A stretch of DNA of 64,000 bases from Taeniopygia guttata (lineage: Eukaryota; Chordata; Aves; Passeriformes; Estrildidae), in the NCBI RefSeq assembly GCF_048771995.1, contig NC_133063.1:8373501-8437500 (forward strand). Reading direction: 5' to 3'. Positions 13,021-23,200 of this stretch are shown here, in pieces. The position numbers and the translations under genes were made by a program. The notes under the pieces are model-generated. The model saw only the letters and a list, made by a program, of their open reading frames with translations. It was not told the DNA's origin and ran no database searches. The stretch's first letter is position 1, and every line of letters begins with the position of its first letter.

Positions 13021-15799
13021 GCCACTAAAAAGTCCCAACATGTAGCTATGGACACAGAAAGTACTGGACCACAAGTCTAGTCTAGTCTTGTATAGAAATT
13101 TTTGAATACCATATAGAGGCTTGCTGCATTTCCAGCTACATGTATAAGGGAAGATGAAATTCATGGTCTCGTTAGCCTTTGCTAACATTATGAATGTTCT
13201 GACACTAGCATTCTGAAATATCAATTTTCTTTTGGTGTACTTTCTGCTGCTTTCTTATCAGTCAGCTTCAAAACCTCTTACAATGAAGCAATTCTCTGAA
13301 TCTAAGATGTTAACACTAATGTTTGTCTTTTTGCTGTCCTTGATGAAAAATTAATGAACCATGAATGAATCAACACTTCTTCCCTGTTTATGCTTTTTTC
13401 CTTTTCATGCTTGGATGCCAAGAAGCATTTACTGAAACACAGGAACAGTTGTTTTTTGACTTCTGAGGTAAATTCATCCAGGAAAACTTCCAAAAGGGAT
13501 CCTCATTCTTGGACCTCTAGGTCTTGCAGACCTCAAGCAGATAAGAATTGCCACAGCCCTTCAAGGACAGCCCAGAGCAGCTCATTGCTCTTGTAATGTG
13601 CTAAGTATCATTTGTTGCTCATTTCTATTTAGTGCCCCACCAGCTGATTGAGTAATTCAGTACACCATTAGCAGGCTCTCCCCATAAGCAAAGAGGCAAC
13701 AGACAGTGTGCTGTTCCTTTGGAGAAGTTGCTAAAAGAAGAAGATAAATATTGAACCCAAGACACAACACCCCTGTTGTGAAGGTCTGCAACTGGATCAC
13801 TTACTGTTTTTGGAAGGGGAAGGGGAGGGAGAGGCTAGCAATAAAGACATTTATTTCTTTTCCCATTCCACTTGACTTTAACAACTTGCTTTAGCAGAAA
13901 TGACCCAGAAGCAGCTTCCCAAATGTAGCCAAGCTCTGGCTGCACCCCAGGACCACTGCATAACAAGTCTTGGCATTGTGACAGCAATCTGCTTTCCTCA
14001 TTGTTGTAAGACAGAACTGTCCCACCTCACCTGCTCTGGACACACGCACAGCACGGTGCCACAGCACTCTGACTCTCAGGGGCGAGAAGCTCCCTGCACA
14101 TATCCAGATCCTGGATTACTGTCACAAGAGACAGATGCTTGTTCCCACTGACAAGACAAACTCCATTGCCTAGGGGAATACGAAGCTCAGTGCAGTTAAC
14201 AATGATCCAGGTAAACCTGGATGATGATGCTGCCTTTCAATATATTTCTAGTAGCTCTCCAAGGACTTCACTGATAAGGAAGTTTCTGTGCTAGCCAAAT
14301 GCATTTCTGTGCAGCTATCATCTATCTTCCAGTTCGTTGAGAAAAGCACCCTTATGTTCCATCCAGAATAACAAACCATATTTCTTAGCAACAGTTTCAC
14401 AAAGAGCTACATCAGAATTTCTTTTTGATTTAGAGCAAAAGATGAATCAGAAAGCAGAATATGATATTTTTTCAATCTTTCCGTCTTATTTTAGTGGTAG
14501 CAATTTTTTCAATTCTAGTAATTTTGACTGCCCAGGTCAGGAGGATATGCTACTGGAATTAACATAACTTTTGATTACACATCAAAAGGTTTTACTACAG
14601 ATTAAGTAGTTTTCAATACTTACATTTCCATTTCCTATTTTCCTAGGAGGTTAATTTGGACAATCTGCATACACCAGTAGCTTCTGTGTCATTCAGGAAA
14701 TGGTAAATGTTCCAAAATGCAAGGAAATAGAACTGTCTCAGTGGCTCTTTCCTTTCTAGTGAAATATGAGTTTCTTTTGGTAGGACTTTTCCATGTTTCT
14801 AGGACCCATTGGACCTAGGTGTAGCAACATCAGCCTCTACTGAGATCCACCACTGACAATCCCTTGTGGGGGCATACATTTTAATCATGTATGGAAGGCA
14901 GCTGCACAGACCATGAGATTGTACATACCTCGTCCAAAATCCATGACTGTCTGATTGCCTGTAACTTCCTTTTTTTTTTTTGTAGCACAACTTTGCACTG
15001 TTGCCTCCTTAATTTGTGACAAAATGCCAGAATTTGCATGTTGGCAAGTCAGGCCTCATCCCCACCATGTGTCAAATTCCTTATATGACCTCTACAGGAA
15101 TTGGTGGCACTCAGTAATTTGTAGGACAGCTCTACTTAATCTCCCTAAATTTAATAATTTAAATGCCTGGAGATTTCACTGAGTATTTTTGTGAGATGAG
15201 CTTTCATTTAAAATGTAGAACCTGGTAGAAAAAGCAAATTCTGAAAGAACCTTCTCTAAACCCAAGTATTAGATTTCCAAAAAATATAAACCCTGGAAAA
15301 TAATCCTTTTAGATACTATAGGTATTCTTCCATTCTCAAATCTTAATATAAAACCAATGAATGCTTTGGAACGTTTAGTCCTCTGAACCCATTAAGAGGA
15401 TCATGATAAGCTTTCTCTCCTCCCACACTTCACTTTATCCTCTGCTAACAATGGCCACAGAGGAGACAAACTGGTAAGGATGCTCAAGGTATTTAGTAGG
15501 TGTTTAAATCCTACCTGCTGAAGTGAAATAATGATTCATTTGCAAACACCATTAAATTAATTTCCCCATCAGACAGACCTGTGCCAGAAGCAGTCCATAA
15601 GTGAAACCCTGGGAATTCTGCTAAGTTGTATTGCCATGGGAATACATCTACACTTGACTTTTCTGTCTTCTGGTGATGAGTCAGTGGATGTTTTTCACTA
15701 GAAGTGTTCCCTTCCACAAAGCTTAAGGAGGTCTTCCAGGTATCTAAAATTCCACAATCAAAGTAGTGGCAAACTGTAACATCATCTCCACTCCTGCCT

Positions 15800-18700
15800 C
15801 AAGGTAAATTCACTGAAGTTTAAGGCATTTGGGTATGAAAAAGGAATGGAAAAGGACAGCAAGGCTTTCATCTGTGAAGGAGCTACACCTAAGAGAGTTA
15901 TTGGCTAGAAAGTACATAGCACACCTGGCCAATAGACAGCGAGGCAGTTACTCAAATCACATTTTTAGAAGACCAGTTTGAGGATTTCACTCTTCAAAAG
16001 CTATGCAAAGGAAGAATTTCAGAACTGGTAGTGTAAGAACGAGAACACAGTGTGCTCAATTTAAAATTCAGATTTCTTCTAGTTATTTTGTTTTGGCAGT
16101 GCCTCCTTTGGGGTGGGAAACATTGTATGCTGAATTGTTGCAACAGGTAATTGAAGATTTTCCCCCAGCACTCCATTGGAAATCCACTGTGGATTTCCTG
16201 AAGTCCATCTGTTATCTACCAAACTGTTATTAAATGAGCTACTGCTGATTCTGGAACATACACCAGCCCTAGTCCCATTAACTATTGAGAGATAATGAAG
16301 AAATATAAAAACTGGACAGTGATCATGACAAATTTGAGTCCTACTCTTATGCATTTTAATTGGAAATATGTGCCTGGATTAAGGAGAGGTAACTCTAACA
16401 CAAGTATAGAGTGCCATCATACAAAATGAACACATTTTTGCCAGCAGAATTTATCTAAAATATTTGAACATCTTGTAACTGAGAAATACCTGACTTAAGG
16501 AAACAGACTCAACTTCATGGTAAAACCTCGAATTTTATACCATGGTTCCTCTTGTACCAGCTTTAAGTATCTGAAAACCAAGTTTTTGTAATGAAAATGG
16601 TAATTAAATACTAGTTTCAGTTATTATTACTATTAGACATCCACCTAAAACAATAAAGAATATGAAATGAAGAGCATTAGGCTTTTCTTATAGGATATGC
16701 TGTGCTTTAAAACTTATTTTATTGATCCTAAAGTTACAAGATCAATTACTGACATTTTCTTGAGGATCAATCTTGGATTAAATGGCAAAATGAAGAAAAG
16801 GTTTTCATATGTACTATATCCAAAAGCAGAAACAGATTGCCATTCTCCTGTGAACATTCAGAAACCTTTTCTGATTATTAAACAGTATGTCTGAAATATA
16901 TCTAAGTTATACCAGCCGCCATAGCACTTTTTGGTGAACCAAAGAAGTCCTACAGTGAAATCAAACTTTGAGTAAAATCTGTACTACTTTAATACAATTT
17001 CCCTCTAACATAATTTTTTCCCTGTTTTTAGATTAATGTATATTCTGCCTGTCAATTACAATGAAAAGTATAAGTAAGATTTAAGCAAGGATGTTGGAGT
17101 GTGAAAATATTTCCTGTGAATTGCTAATAGGCTGGTGGGAATAAATTTTTTCCACATGAAGGCAAATTCTGTCTCATCAAAGACAGCAGACTTGATTTTC
17201 CACCATTTCAGACCTTGACTAGCCACTATTACCTGAAGAAGGAACATGAAAGCTGACATCAGTCTGCTACTAAATCACTACTTCACTGTGACCAAAACAG
17301 TAGTATTTAGCCTATTCTTCCCTCCCTTTGAACAGATGTGGGTAAAGCTGGTATCAAAACAACAAGCCATAAGGCAAAAAAGAAATATTGTCATTACTTC
17401 AAGAAGGCAAAATGGAGATTTGACAGCACATACTTGTTTCTCTTCCCTTCTCCCTGGTTTTGCCACTTAAAGCAGGAACCTTGCAGTTATCACCCTTCAG
17501 TGACAGGAACTGATCAGGTTTGCATTCACCTTGACAATCCTGGGATGGAGAATGGGAAATAAAGGGACACTATGAGTCCTCTCAGGTAATTAACCTAAGC
17601 TCCAATGCTTCCCACACCAGCCTATTTTCAATTTTGGCACAGTATAGTTTATACACTCTAACATTATTGCTCAGAAGATAGAATGATGACTCAGGTTTAC
17701 TAAAAACAGCTTCACAATACTGCAATCATGCCTGTGAAGCTTCATCTCATATCCTGTATTTATAAGTGTCTTCTCACTGAGAAAAAAATTGGTGTGGTGT
17801 TTCATGTTTTATCAGAAAAGTTAAGTCACCAGACACCTGAAACACTGATATACCATCTTTAATAAAACATGGCTTGTTTGGTCAATTTGCCTGCCAATTT
17901 ATTTTCCTGCTTTTAAAAACATGTGCATAACACTATAGGTGACCTCCCTTAATACTGCTATCCATAGAAATCACAAATAACTGAGAAATAATATGCCACT
18001 GCTGCATCCTGTCATGCCAGAAGATCGAGATTACTTGGAAGATTATTTAGAGTAGGTGTTACATATCATTTGTGCCCAGATCCACTGAAGTCAATGAAAC
18101 AACGCCTACTGGCTTCCGTGGGAGTCTGACTTGGACATTATTCTGGCAATCTGTCCACCACTAAATTAAACTATTCCAGGGATAAAAGCCCAAATGAAGA
18201 AAAAGTAGAAATTTGGGAACTAAAATCGAGCTGCAAATAAATATTCTAATTCAATGGCATCCTGAAAAGACTTAAATAAAACACAAACACACTTACACAG
18301 GCATGTACACACACATACATACAAAAAAAAGTTATGACTTTAACAATCTTAAAAATCCATAGTCTAAAATTGTTTACATTTAAACAATTGAGTATAACAG
18401 GTAGCTTTCTTGACTTTCCATTTATTTCCCTGAGCACTGATCTTTGGAACATCTGGAGTTTCAGAAATGTCTAGTTCATAATTCCTAAAATAACTTACTT
18501 AAGTAAAATGCTGTCTTTTTATGACAAAAAAAGAAAAAAAAATCAATTCCTTAAGTAAAACTAGGATACAACTTCCATGAACTACAATGTATGTAGCCAA
18601 TTTAAAAAAAAAACCCAACAACTATTATTATGCATCTGCATCTGTATTTAGGCACCTAACTGGTTTGTCTGTTTTTCAAAATCACTCTGCAGTCTAGCAG

Positions 18701-21013
18701 TTCCCATTTAATTCAATATCAGGTACTATGCCACTTCATAAACTCATTCAGTTGGAGACCTACATAAGAATTTAGTTTTCCTGCTTTAGTTACTCATTTT
18801 GCAAAACCTCGTTTGTATGAGCAATAAGGTATGCTATGGAACTGGACTTGTGCCTAAATCAATATTACAGGCAAAGATTACTGGACTTCTCACTTTCCCA
18901 TAAGGGGTTAAGAAGGTGCATCTGCAGAGAGGCAGCATAAAACCAATCTTCAGTACTAAAATGGGACCTAGCTAGGGCATATGTTTTAGACTGGCATTCC
19001 ACACCAGGAAATCTGCTGGCCAAAAGGAGCTCTATTTTAAATTTCTGCTATTTAGAACTACTTGACAAATTGGCAACTGCTGCTTTTCACTCTCTTCTCT
19101 AGATTAGAGCTTCAAATGTGAGCTTCACAGACATCAGTTTGCAACTTTAAGACTTTTCGGGCATTCTGCATTTTAGATTATACAAAGTGTGCAAGTCAAA
19201 ACATTTTAGAAAGCAACAGTGCAGAAATATTTGAATATTTCAGAATCAAATCTCTCTCTCTCCAGTTCTAAGGCTGCAAATTACGTCAGCCTCTCTGCAG
19301 CTAAAAAGTTCAAAATAATTTTCCATGAACCACAGAAATAGACTGTAACTTTGCATACTCTTAACTCTCTCTCCACTGTCTCCCCTCCTCTTCCACCTTC
19401 CCCCCACCCCCCCCAGCCCCTGGGTAGCTGACACACTGGCATTATGCAGCAGGCTCCAAACACAGGATTAACAAAAAGGTTATTTTGTAATACTTCATTT
19501 CAATATACCTCAACTGGAGGAGGGGGTATTGAACCAAATGCAACCAGGAGAGTTGCTACTTGGTTCTTCCTACAACATGAAATCAAGCCTTTTGTCTGTT
19601 CTCAAATGATGTAATAAACTGTGCTGCATCTGATTCTCTTTAATTAGCACTTTTTTTATACTATCTGGTACTGGCATTCCACAGCAGAATCCAAAGGGAG
19701 GATTTAGCATTTCTTCTCTTTGCAGAAACCCCTTTTAATACCTCAGAGTTCATGAAGAGTTAACAGCATACGATCCCATCACTTCCCCCCTCCCCCTTTT
19801 CAGAAATTAGACTGGCCTTTCTTTAAATAAACAAACAAAACAAACAAAATCCTTGCTTTAAAATAGGAGTATAAATACTGTTTTGAAACACATTTGGAAG
19901 ATGTCTTTGAGGATGGTTTATATATATATTTTTTTTTATCCTTTAAAACTGTGACTACTGCACCAGTTAAGGCTGTTTACAATATATATATATATTTCAA
20001 ATAAAACTTTTAATATTCAAGCTTACCAGATTGATGAATTGTAACAGGTAAAATGGAACTCTTTACAAGGTAAACCATGTAGTTGTACAAAATAGAATTA
20101 TACCCTTCACCTGTGCAAAACAAAAAGAAATCCTGCCTCGCATTAAAAACACAGAACCTGTTTACAAAAAGGAATGTGTACTACATTTGGACTTCCTTTT
20201 TAACTGCCATATCCTAGCAACATCTCAGTTATTTTAGTAAAGGAACTAATCATCAATTTTAAACTGCAGTGAATTTACCAAACATTTTCACTATAGACTT
20301 CTGAAAGCCTTTACAGTAAGAAGTTATCAACAAAAGCAGGCACGTTAGTGTACAAAAACGTTGTTGATTTTTTTCCTGTTTCTTTTTCAAAGTGCAGGTT
20401 TTTCTCAATGTGCATCTTACAAGACCAACGAATGTTTTAACTCACTAAATCTTAAAACAGAACTCAATTCTCCCAAGGAGTAGTGTAAACGTTAAAGATC
20501 CCCAATACACCTCTAGTAAACGTGACACAAATGTCTCTGCGTTGTTTAGAAATCTTAGCTCTTTTGAGAGGTAAAGAAGCTTCATGACACCTTTTCCTTA
20601 CACTGGCTGGTTATCATAAATGGGTAACTCTGGACTGCTAAAGCTGGAGACTGATGAATCACTTGAAGGGAACTAAACTTGGCTACAGAGGAGAGGCGAC
20701 GGGAGGAACCAACCCTTAGGCGTTTCTTGCGCAGCCTTCGGAAAAATTCAGCCGCCGGCGGACGAAGGGTCGGTGTGGGGGAGGGAAGGGGGGGAAGGAA
20801 GAGGAGAGCAGGGAGGGAGGGAGGGAGAAGCTTCCGCAGAGCCAGAGGCACGGCGGCACGCCGCCCGTGTCCCGCTGCGCCCGCGACGGCGGGACCATCC
20901 CGTCGGTGGTGCAAGAAGCGTCCCCGAGCCCCGCGGCTGCGGAGCCCCGCTCCCGGCGGTCACGGCGATCCGGGGGCCGGGCGGGGAGCCGGGAGTCCCG
21001 GCGGCGGTCGGCG
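15800..21013 (-). other. Repeat-poor 3' flank of TMEM271, probably including its 3' UTR
   Basis: Immediately after the TMEM271 stop codon the sequence becomes AT-rich and, over about 5 kb, shows no CR1 or LTR that I can recognise. It has only short runs such as the TA stretches near 19920 and 19982 and the C-run at about 19400-19418. On the minus strand, polyadenylation hexamers occur as AATAAA at 18426-18421 and 17903-17898 and ATTAAA at 20013-20008. Any of these could end the transcript, so the 3' UTR might be 1 to 3 kb long. Reading frames here are short and unlike known proteins. The UTR assignment is inference from position. Confidence 0.5.
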
Positions 21014-22105
21014 CTAAGTGCCGTGAGCGCAGGGCTCCCCAGGATAGATCTCCTCGTAGGCGGGGGGCTGCTCGCTGGGCAGAGGGTAGCAGTAGGGATA
21101 GGAGGCGTTGAGCTCGGGGTCCATGGGCGAGTAGCCGGGCAGCTCGACGGAGGGATGTCCACCACAGTGCACTTCCACGCCGGCCTCGTCGAAGACGTGG
21201 AAGACGCCCACGTTGATGTAGGAGACGGCCTGGAAGGGGCAGTCCCCGGGGCTGAGCTCGGGCTCGCCGCCGGAGAAGAGGGAGCCCTGGCTGTGGCGCG
21301 GCGCCCGCCGCCCACCGCCGCCGCCCCTCCGCCGCCGCCGCCGCCCGCCCGCCGCCGCCGCCGCCGGGGCCGCTCGCCGCCGCCGCCGCCTCCGTCCGCG
21401 CTGCTGCGCGGCCTTGTAGTTCTTGACGAGAAGCAGGTTAAGCAGGCCCAAGAGGCACTCCAGCGCGTTGAAAACGGTGGAGAGCACCAAGCCTTGCTGG
21501 TAGTCCCGCAGCTTCTGGCAGCGGAGCGCTGCGGCGGTGCCGTCGGGGGCCGCGGGTCCGCTCCGCGGGCGGGCCGCGCCGCCGGGCTGCAGCAGGCAAT
21601 AGTGCGAGTACTTCCTCTCCACCAGCGACACGGTGTCGCCGTCGATGACGGCGCCGGCGAAGGCGCTCAGCACGCCCAGCATGAACACCAGCACCCCCAG
21701 AAGCAGGAAGTTCTGCCGCCCCCCGGGCGACGCCTTCTCCACCGGCCCCGACGGCGCGGCCGCCGCCTCCGCCCCGCCGGGGCCGCCGCTCGCCGGGTCC
21801 GGGTCCCCGGCCGGGGCCAAGGCAGAGGCCGGTGCCGGTGCCGGTGTCGGTGCCGGAGCCGGCGCCACGGGCGCCTCGTCGGGCGGGCGACAGCAGAGCA
21901 GCGCAGCGGCGAGCAGCGAGAGGCCGGCGGCCAGCAGCAGCCCCGAGTAGAAGGCGCCGGCGGCGGTGCCCAGGCGGAAGGGCTCGCCCTTGAGCTCGGA
22001 GCCCAGCGAGAAGCACTTGAGGCCCACGGCGGCGGCGCTGAGGGCGCAGGCGAGCAGGAGGCAGCTGGAGAGCGCGGCGCAGGCTCCCCGCACGCTCCAC
22101 TTCAT
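21014..22105 (-). CDS. TMEM271: TMEM271-like four-pass membrane protein, complete single coding exon
   Basis: The frame is 363 codons with no intron. I recognise the N-terminus (MKWSVRGACAALSSC...) and the conserved middle segment (IDGDTVSLVERKYSHYC) as vertebrate TMEM271, a protein of no established function. Four hydrophobic helices are visible at about residues 8-29, 47-72, 132-154 and 205-227. This suggests a tetraspan fold with both ends in the cytosol. Loop 1 is short. The loop between helices 2 and 3 (about 74-130) is a low-complexity Pro/Ala linker, and loop 3 carries C170 and C196. After helix 4 comes an Arg-rich stretch (about 236-270), then a tail with ELPGY (321-325) and PPAYEEIY (347-354), a class I WW-binding PPxY motif. 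The start is the first in-frame ATG, at 22105, with A at -3; the open frame runs upstream to about 22318 but without another ATG. The gene lies in a CpG island. Identity comes from remembered family sequence, not a search. Confidence 0.86.
   Translation of the reverse strand: MKWSVRGACAALSSCLLLACALSAAAVGLKCFSLGSELKGEPFRLGTAAGAFYSGLLLAAGLSLLAAALLCCRPPDEAPVAPAPAPTPAPAPASALAPAGDPDPASGGPGGAEAAAAPSGPVEKASPGGRQNFLLLGVLVFMLGVLSAFAGAVIDGDTVSLVERKYSHYCLLQPGGAARPRSGPAAPDGTAAALRCQKLRDYQQGLVLSTVFNALECLLGLLNLLLVKNYKAAQQRGRRRRRRRAAPAAAAAGGRRRRRRGGGGGRRAPRHSQGSLFSGGEPELSPGDCPFQAVSYINVGVFHVFDEAGVEVHCGGHPSVELPGYSPMDPELNASYPYCYPLPSEQPPAYEEIYPGEPCAHGT
21306..21392 (-). repeat. CCG/CGG trinucleotide tracts inside TMEM271 coding sequence
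   Basis: Interrupted (CCG)n runs on the plus strand are read in the minus-strand frame mostly as CGG codons. They give two arginine runs, about residues 237-244 and 255-260, separated by an alanine-rich spacer. Tracts of this type change length easily, so this segment probably varies between species and individuals and is prone to assembly error. Confidence 0.75.
21830..21866 (-). repeat. Imperfect GGTGCC hexamer repeat coding for the Pro/Ala linker
   Basis: The plus strand shows about six imperfect copies of ggtgcc, including a ggtgtc variant. In the minus-strand TMEM271 frame this encodes alternating Ala-Pro residues (about 80-92) in the loop between helices 2 and 3, so the linker seems to have grown by slippage. 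Confidence 0.65.
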
Positions 22106-22386
22106 CCTCCGCGCCGCCGCCGCCGCCGCCGCCCCGCCGTCCGCCTCATCCTCCTCCCGCGGCCCCCCCCGGCCCCGCGGCGGCGGCGGCGCGGCGCGGC
22201 GCGGCCATGCGAGCGCGGCGCTCCCCGACGGGGCGGCTGCGCTCCGCTCCGCTCCGCACGGCAGGCAGCTGCCGGCCGCAGTGAGCCGGGCGCGGCGAGC
22301 GCGCAACGCTCCCCCCACCGCCTCCCGGTCGCCGCCGCCTCCTCGTCCCCGCCCGCCCTCTCTTATCGCGGCGGCTGCGGGGAGGC

Positions 22387-22395
22387 GATTAATTA
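22387..22395. promoter_or_regulatory. Homeodomain-type TAATTA core inside the GC-rich promoter region
   Basis: The sequence gattaatta stands alone in roughly 200 bp that are otherwise extremely GC-rich, about 285 bp upstream of the TMEM271 ATG. TAATTA is the palindromic core bound by many paired- and Antennapedia-class homeodomains. One short match is weak evidence; the unusual base context is the only reason to list it. Confidence 0.25.
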
Positions 22396-23200
22396 TGGAT
22401 GGAAGCCGCGGCGGGCGGGGGGACGGAGGGGGCGGCCCACCGGGCCGTCGCGGGTGGCAGGGGGAGAGTGCGACCCCCGGTGAGGCCGGGGGCGGCGGAG
22501 CTGCCCAGCCCGTCCTCCCACCGCGTGGTGCAGGGGGGGCCGCGCGTCGCGCTCCGGCCGGCCCCGCACCGCGGAGCGCGGCTCGGGGGACGCGCGGCTC
22601 GGGCAGGGGGTGGCGGGGGTTTGAACACCCCCCGCGGGTTCCGTTGCGGAGGGCTGCTGCTTGTCTCCGTGTTCCTGCCTCCTCTCCCTTTCTTAATTTA
22701 TTTATTTATCAGCTCTTGCGCTCACCAGGAGGCCGGCGAGCCGCCGCGCACCGCTGTGACCGCGTTGCGGTCTGCCGGCGGCTCTGATGCAGCGAGCGAG
22801 CCCCCCACGCCGCGCTGCCCGGCCCAGGTCCTCCGTGCCGGCGGGGGCGGCGGTCCCCAGCGGCCCCCTTGGTTCCGTGCACCGCCGGTGAACCCCTGTG
22901 GGACTGCACCCCGTGGGCGGCGCGCCTCGAGGGACGAATGGCCACGGCAGCACCCTCGGGACGCCCCGTCCGGCAGCGCCTGCAGCGCCGGGGGTTGGAA
23001 GCCAGTTTGGGGGTGGTGCCACCAGTCACCCCGGGAGGTGGTGGCCCGGCGACTCCTCGGGGAGGACCCGCAGTAGCCTTGAGAAGGAGAGGCTGGAACC
23101 TCAGCCTCGGAGAGGGCAAGTCCGGCAAGGGGTTCTTGGGGAAGGCTCTTCTTCGCCAGTCCCTTTTTCTTCCGGGAAGCTGTAGCCTTTCAGCTCCCCC

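Larger units (their letters stand above)
11563..15799. other. Intergenic sequence, no gene seen
   Basis: Contains the T-rich tract at 12705 and the CA repeat at 12998. The 180- and 152-codon minus-strand frames at 12476-13055 depend on these low-complexity tracts and have no recognisable domain. Confidence 0.5.
20670..23200. promoter_or_regulatory. CpG island covering the TMEM271 coding exon and its upstream promoter region
   Basis: GC content and CpG density rise abruptly near 20.67 kb and fall back near 23.2 kb. Within the block are many CpG dinucleotides, GC boxes such as ccccgcccgccc near 22348 and gggcggggggac near 22414, and CCG/CGG runs. No TATA box is visible at a sensible distance upstream of the minus-strand ATG at 22105, so a dispersed CpG-island promoter is likely, with transcription starting somewhere between about 22.15 and 22.6 kb. 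The start site is inference. The island extends about 1.1 kb beyond the ATG, so a divergent or alternative upstream transcript is possible, but I see no coding evidence for one. Edges are by eye. Confidence 0.8.

Noticed and set aside
12476-13055. 180- and 152-codon minus-strand frames
   Set aside because: They run through T-rich and CA tracts (Lys and Val-Cys runs), have no domain and no conserved look. A retropseudogene was considered because AATAAA on the minus strand lies near 12570, but no source gene is recognised.
20716-21315. 199-codon minus frame overlapping the TMEM271 C-terminus and the island edge
   Set aside because: It is in another frame of TMEM271, its translation is low-complexity Ser/Pro/Arg, and stop-poor GC-rich composition explains its length.
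22106-22318. In-frame 71-codon N-terminal extension of TMEM271
   Set aside because: No ATG lies in this part (its first codon is GTG) and the residues are Ala/Arg/Gly-rich 5' UTR translation. The family starts at MKWSV.
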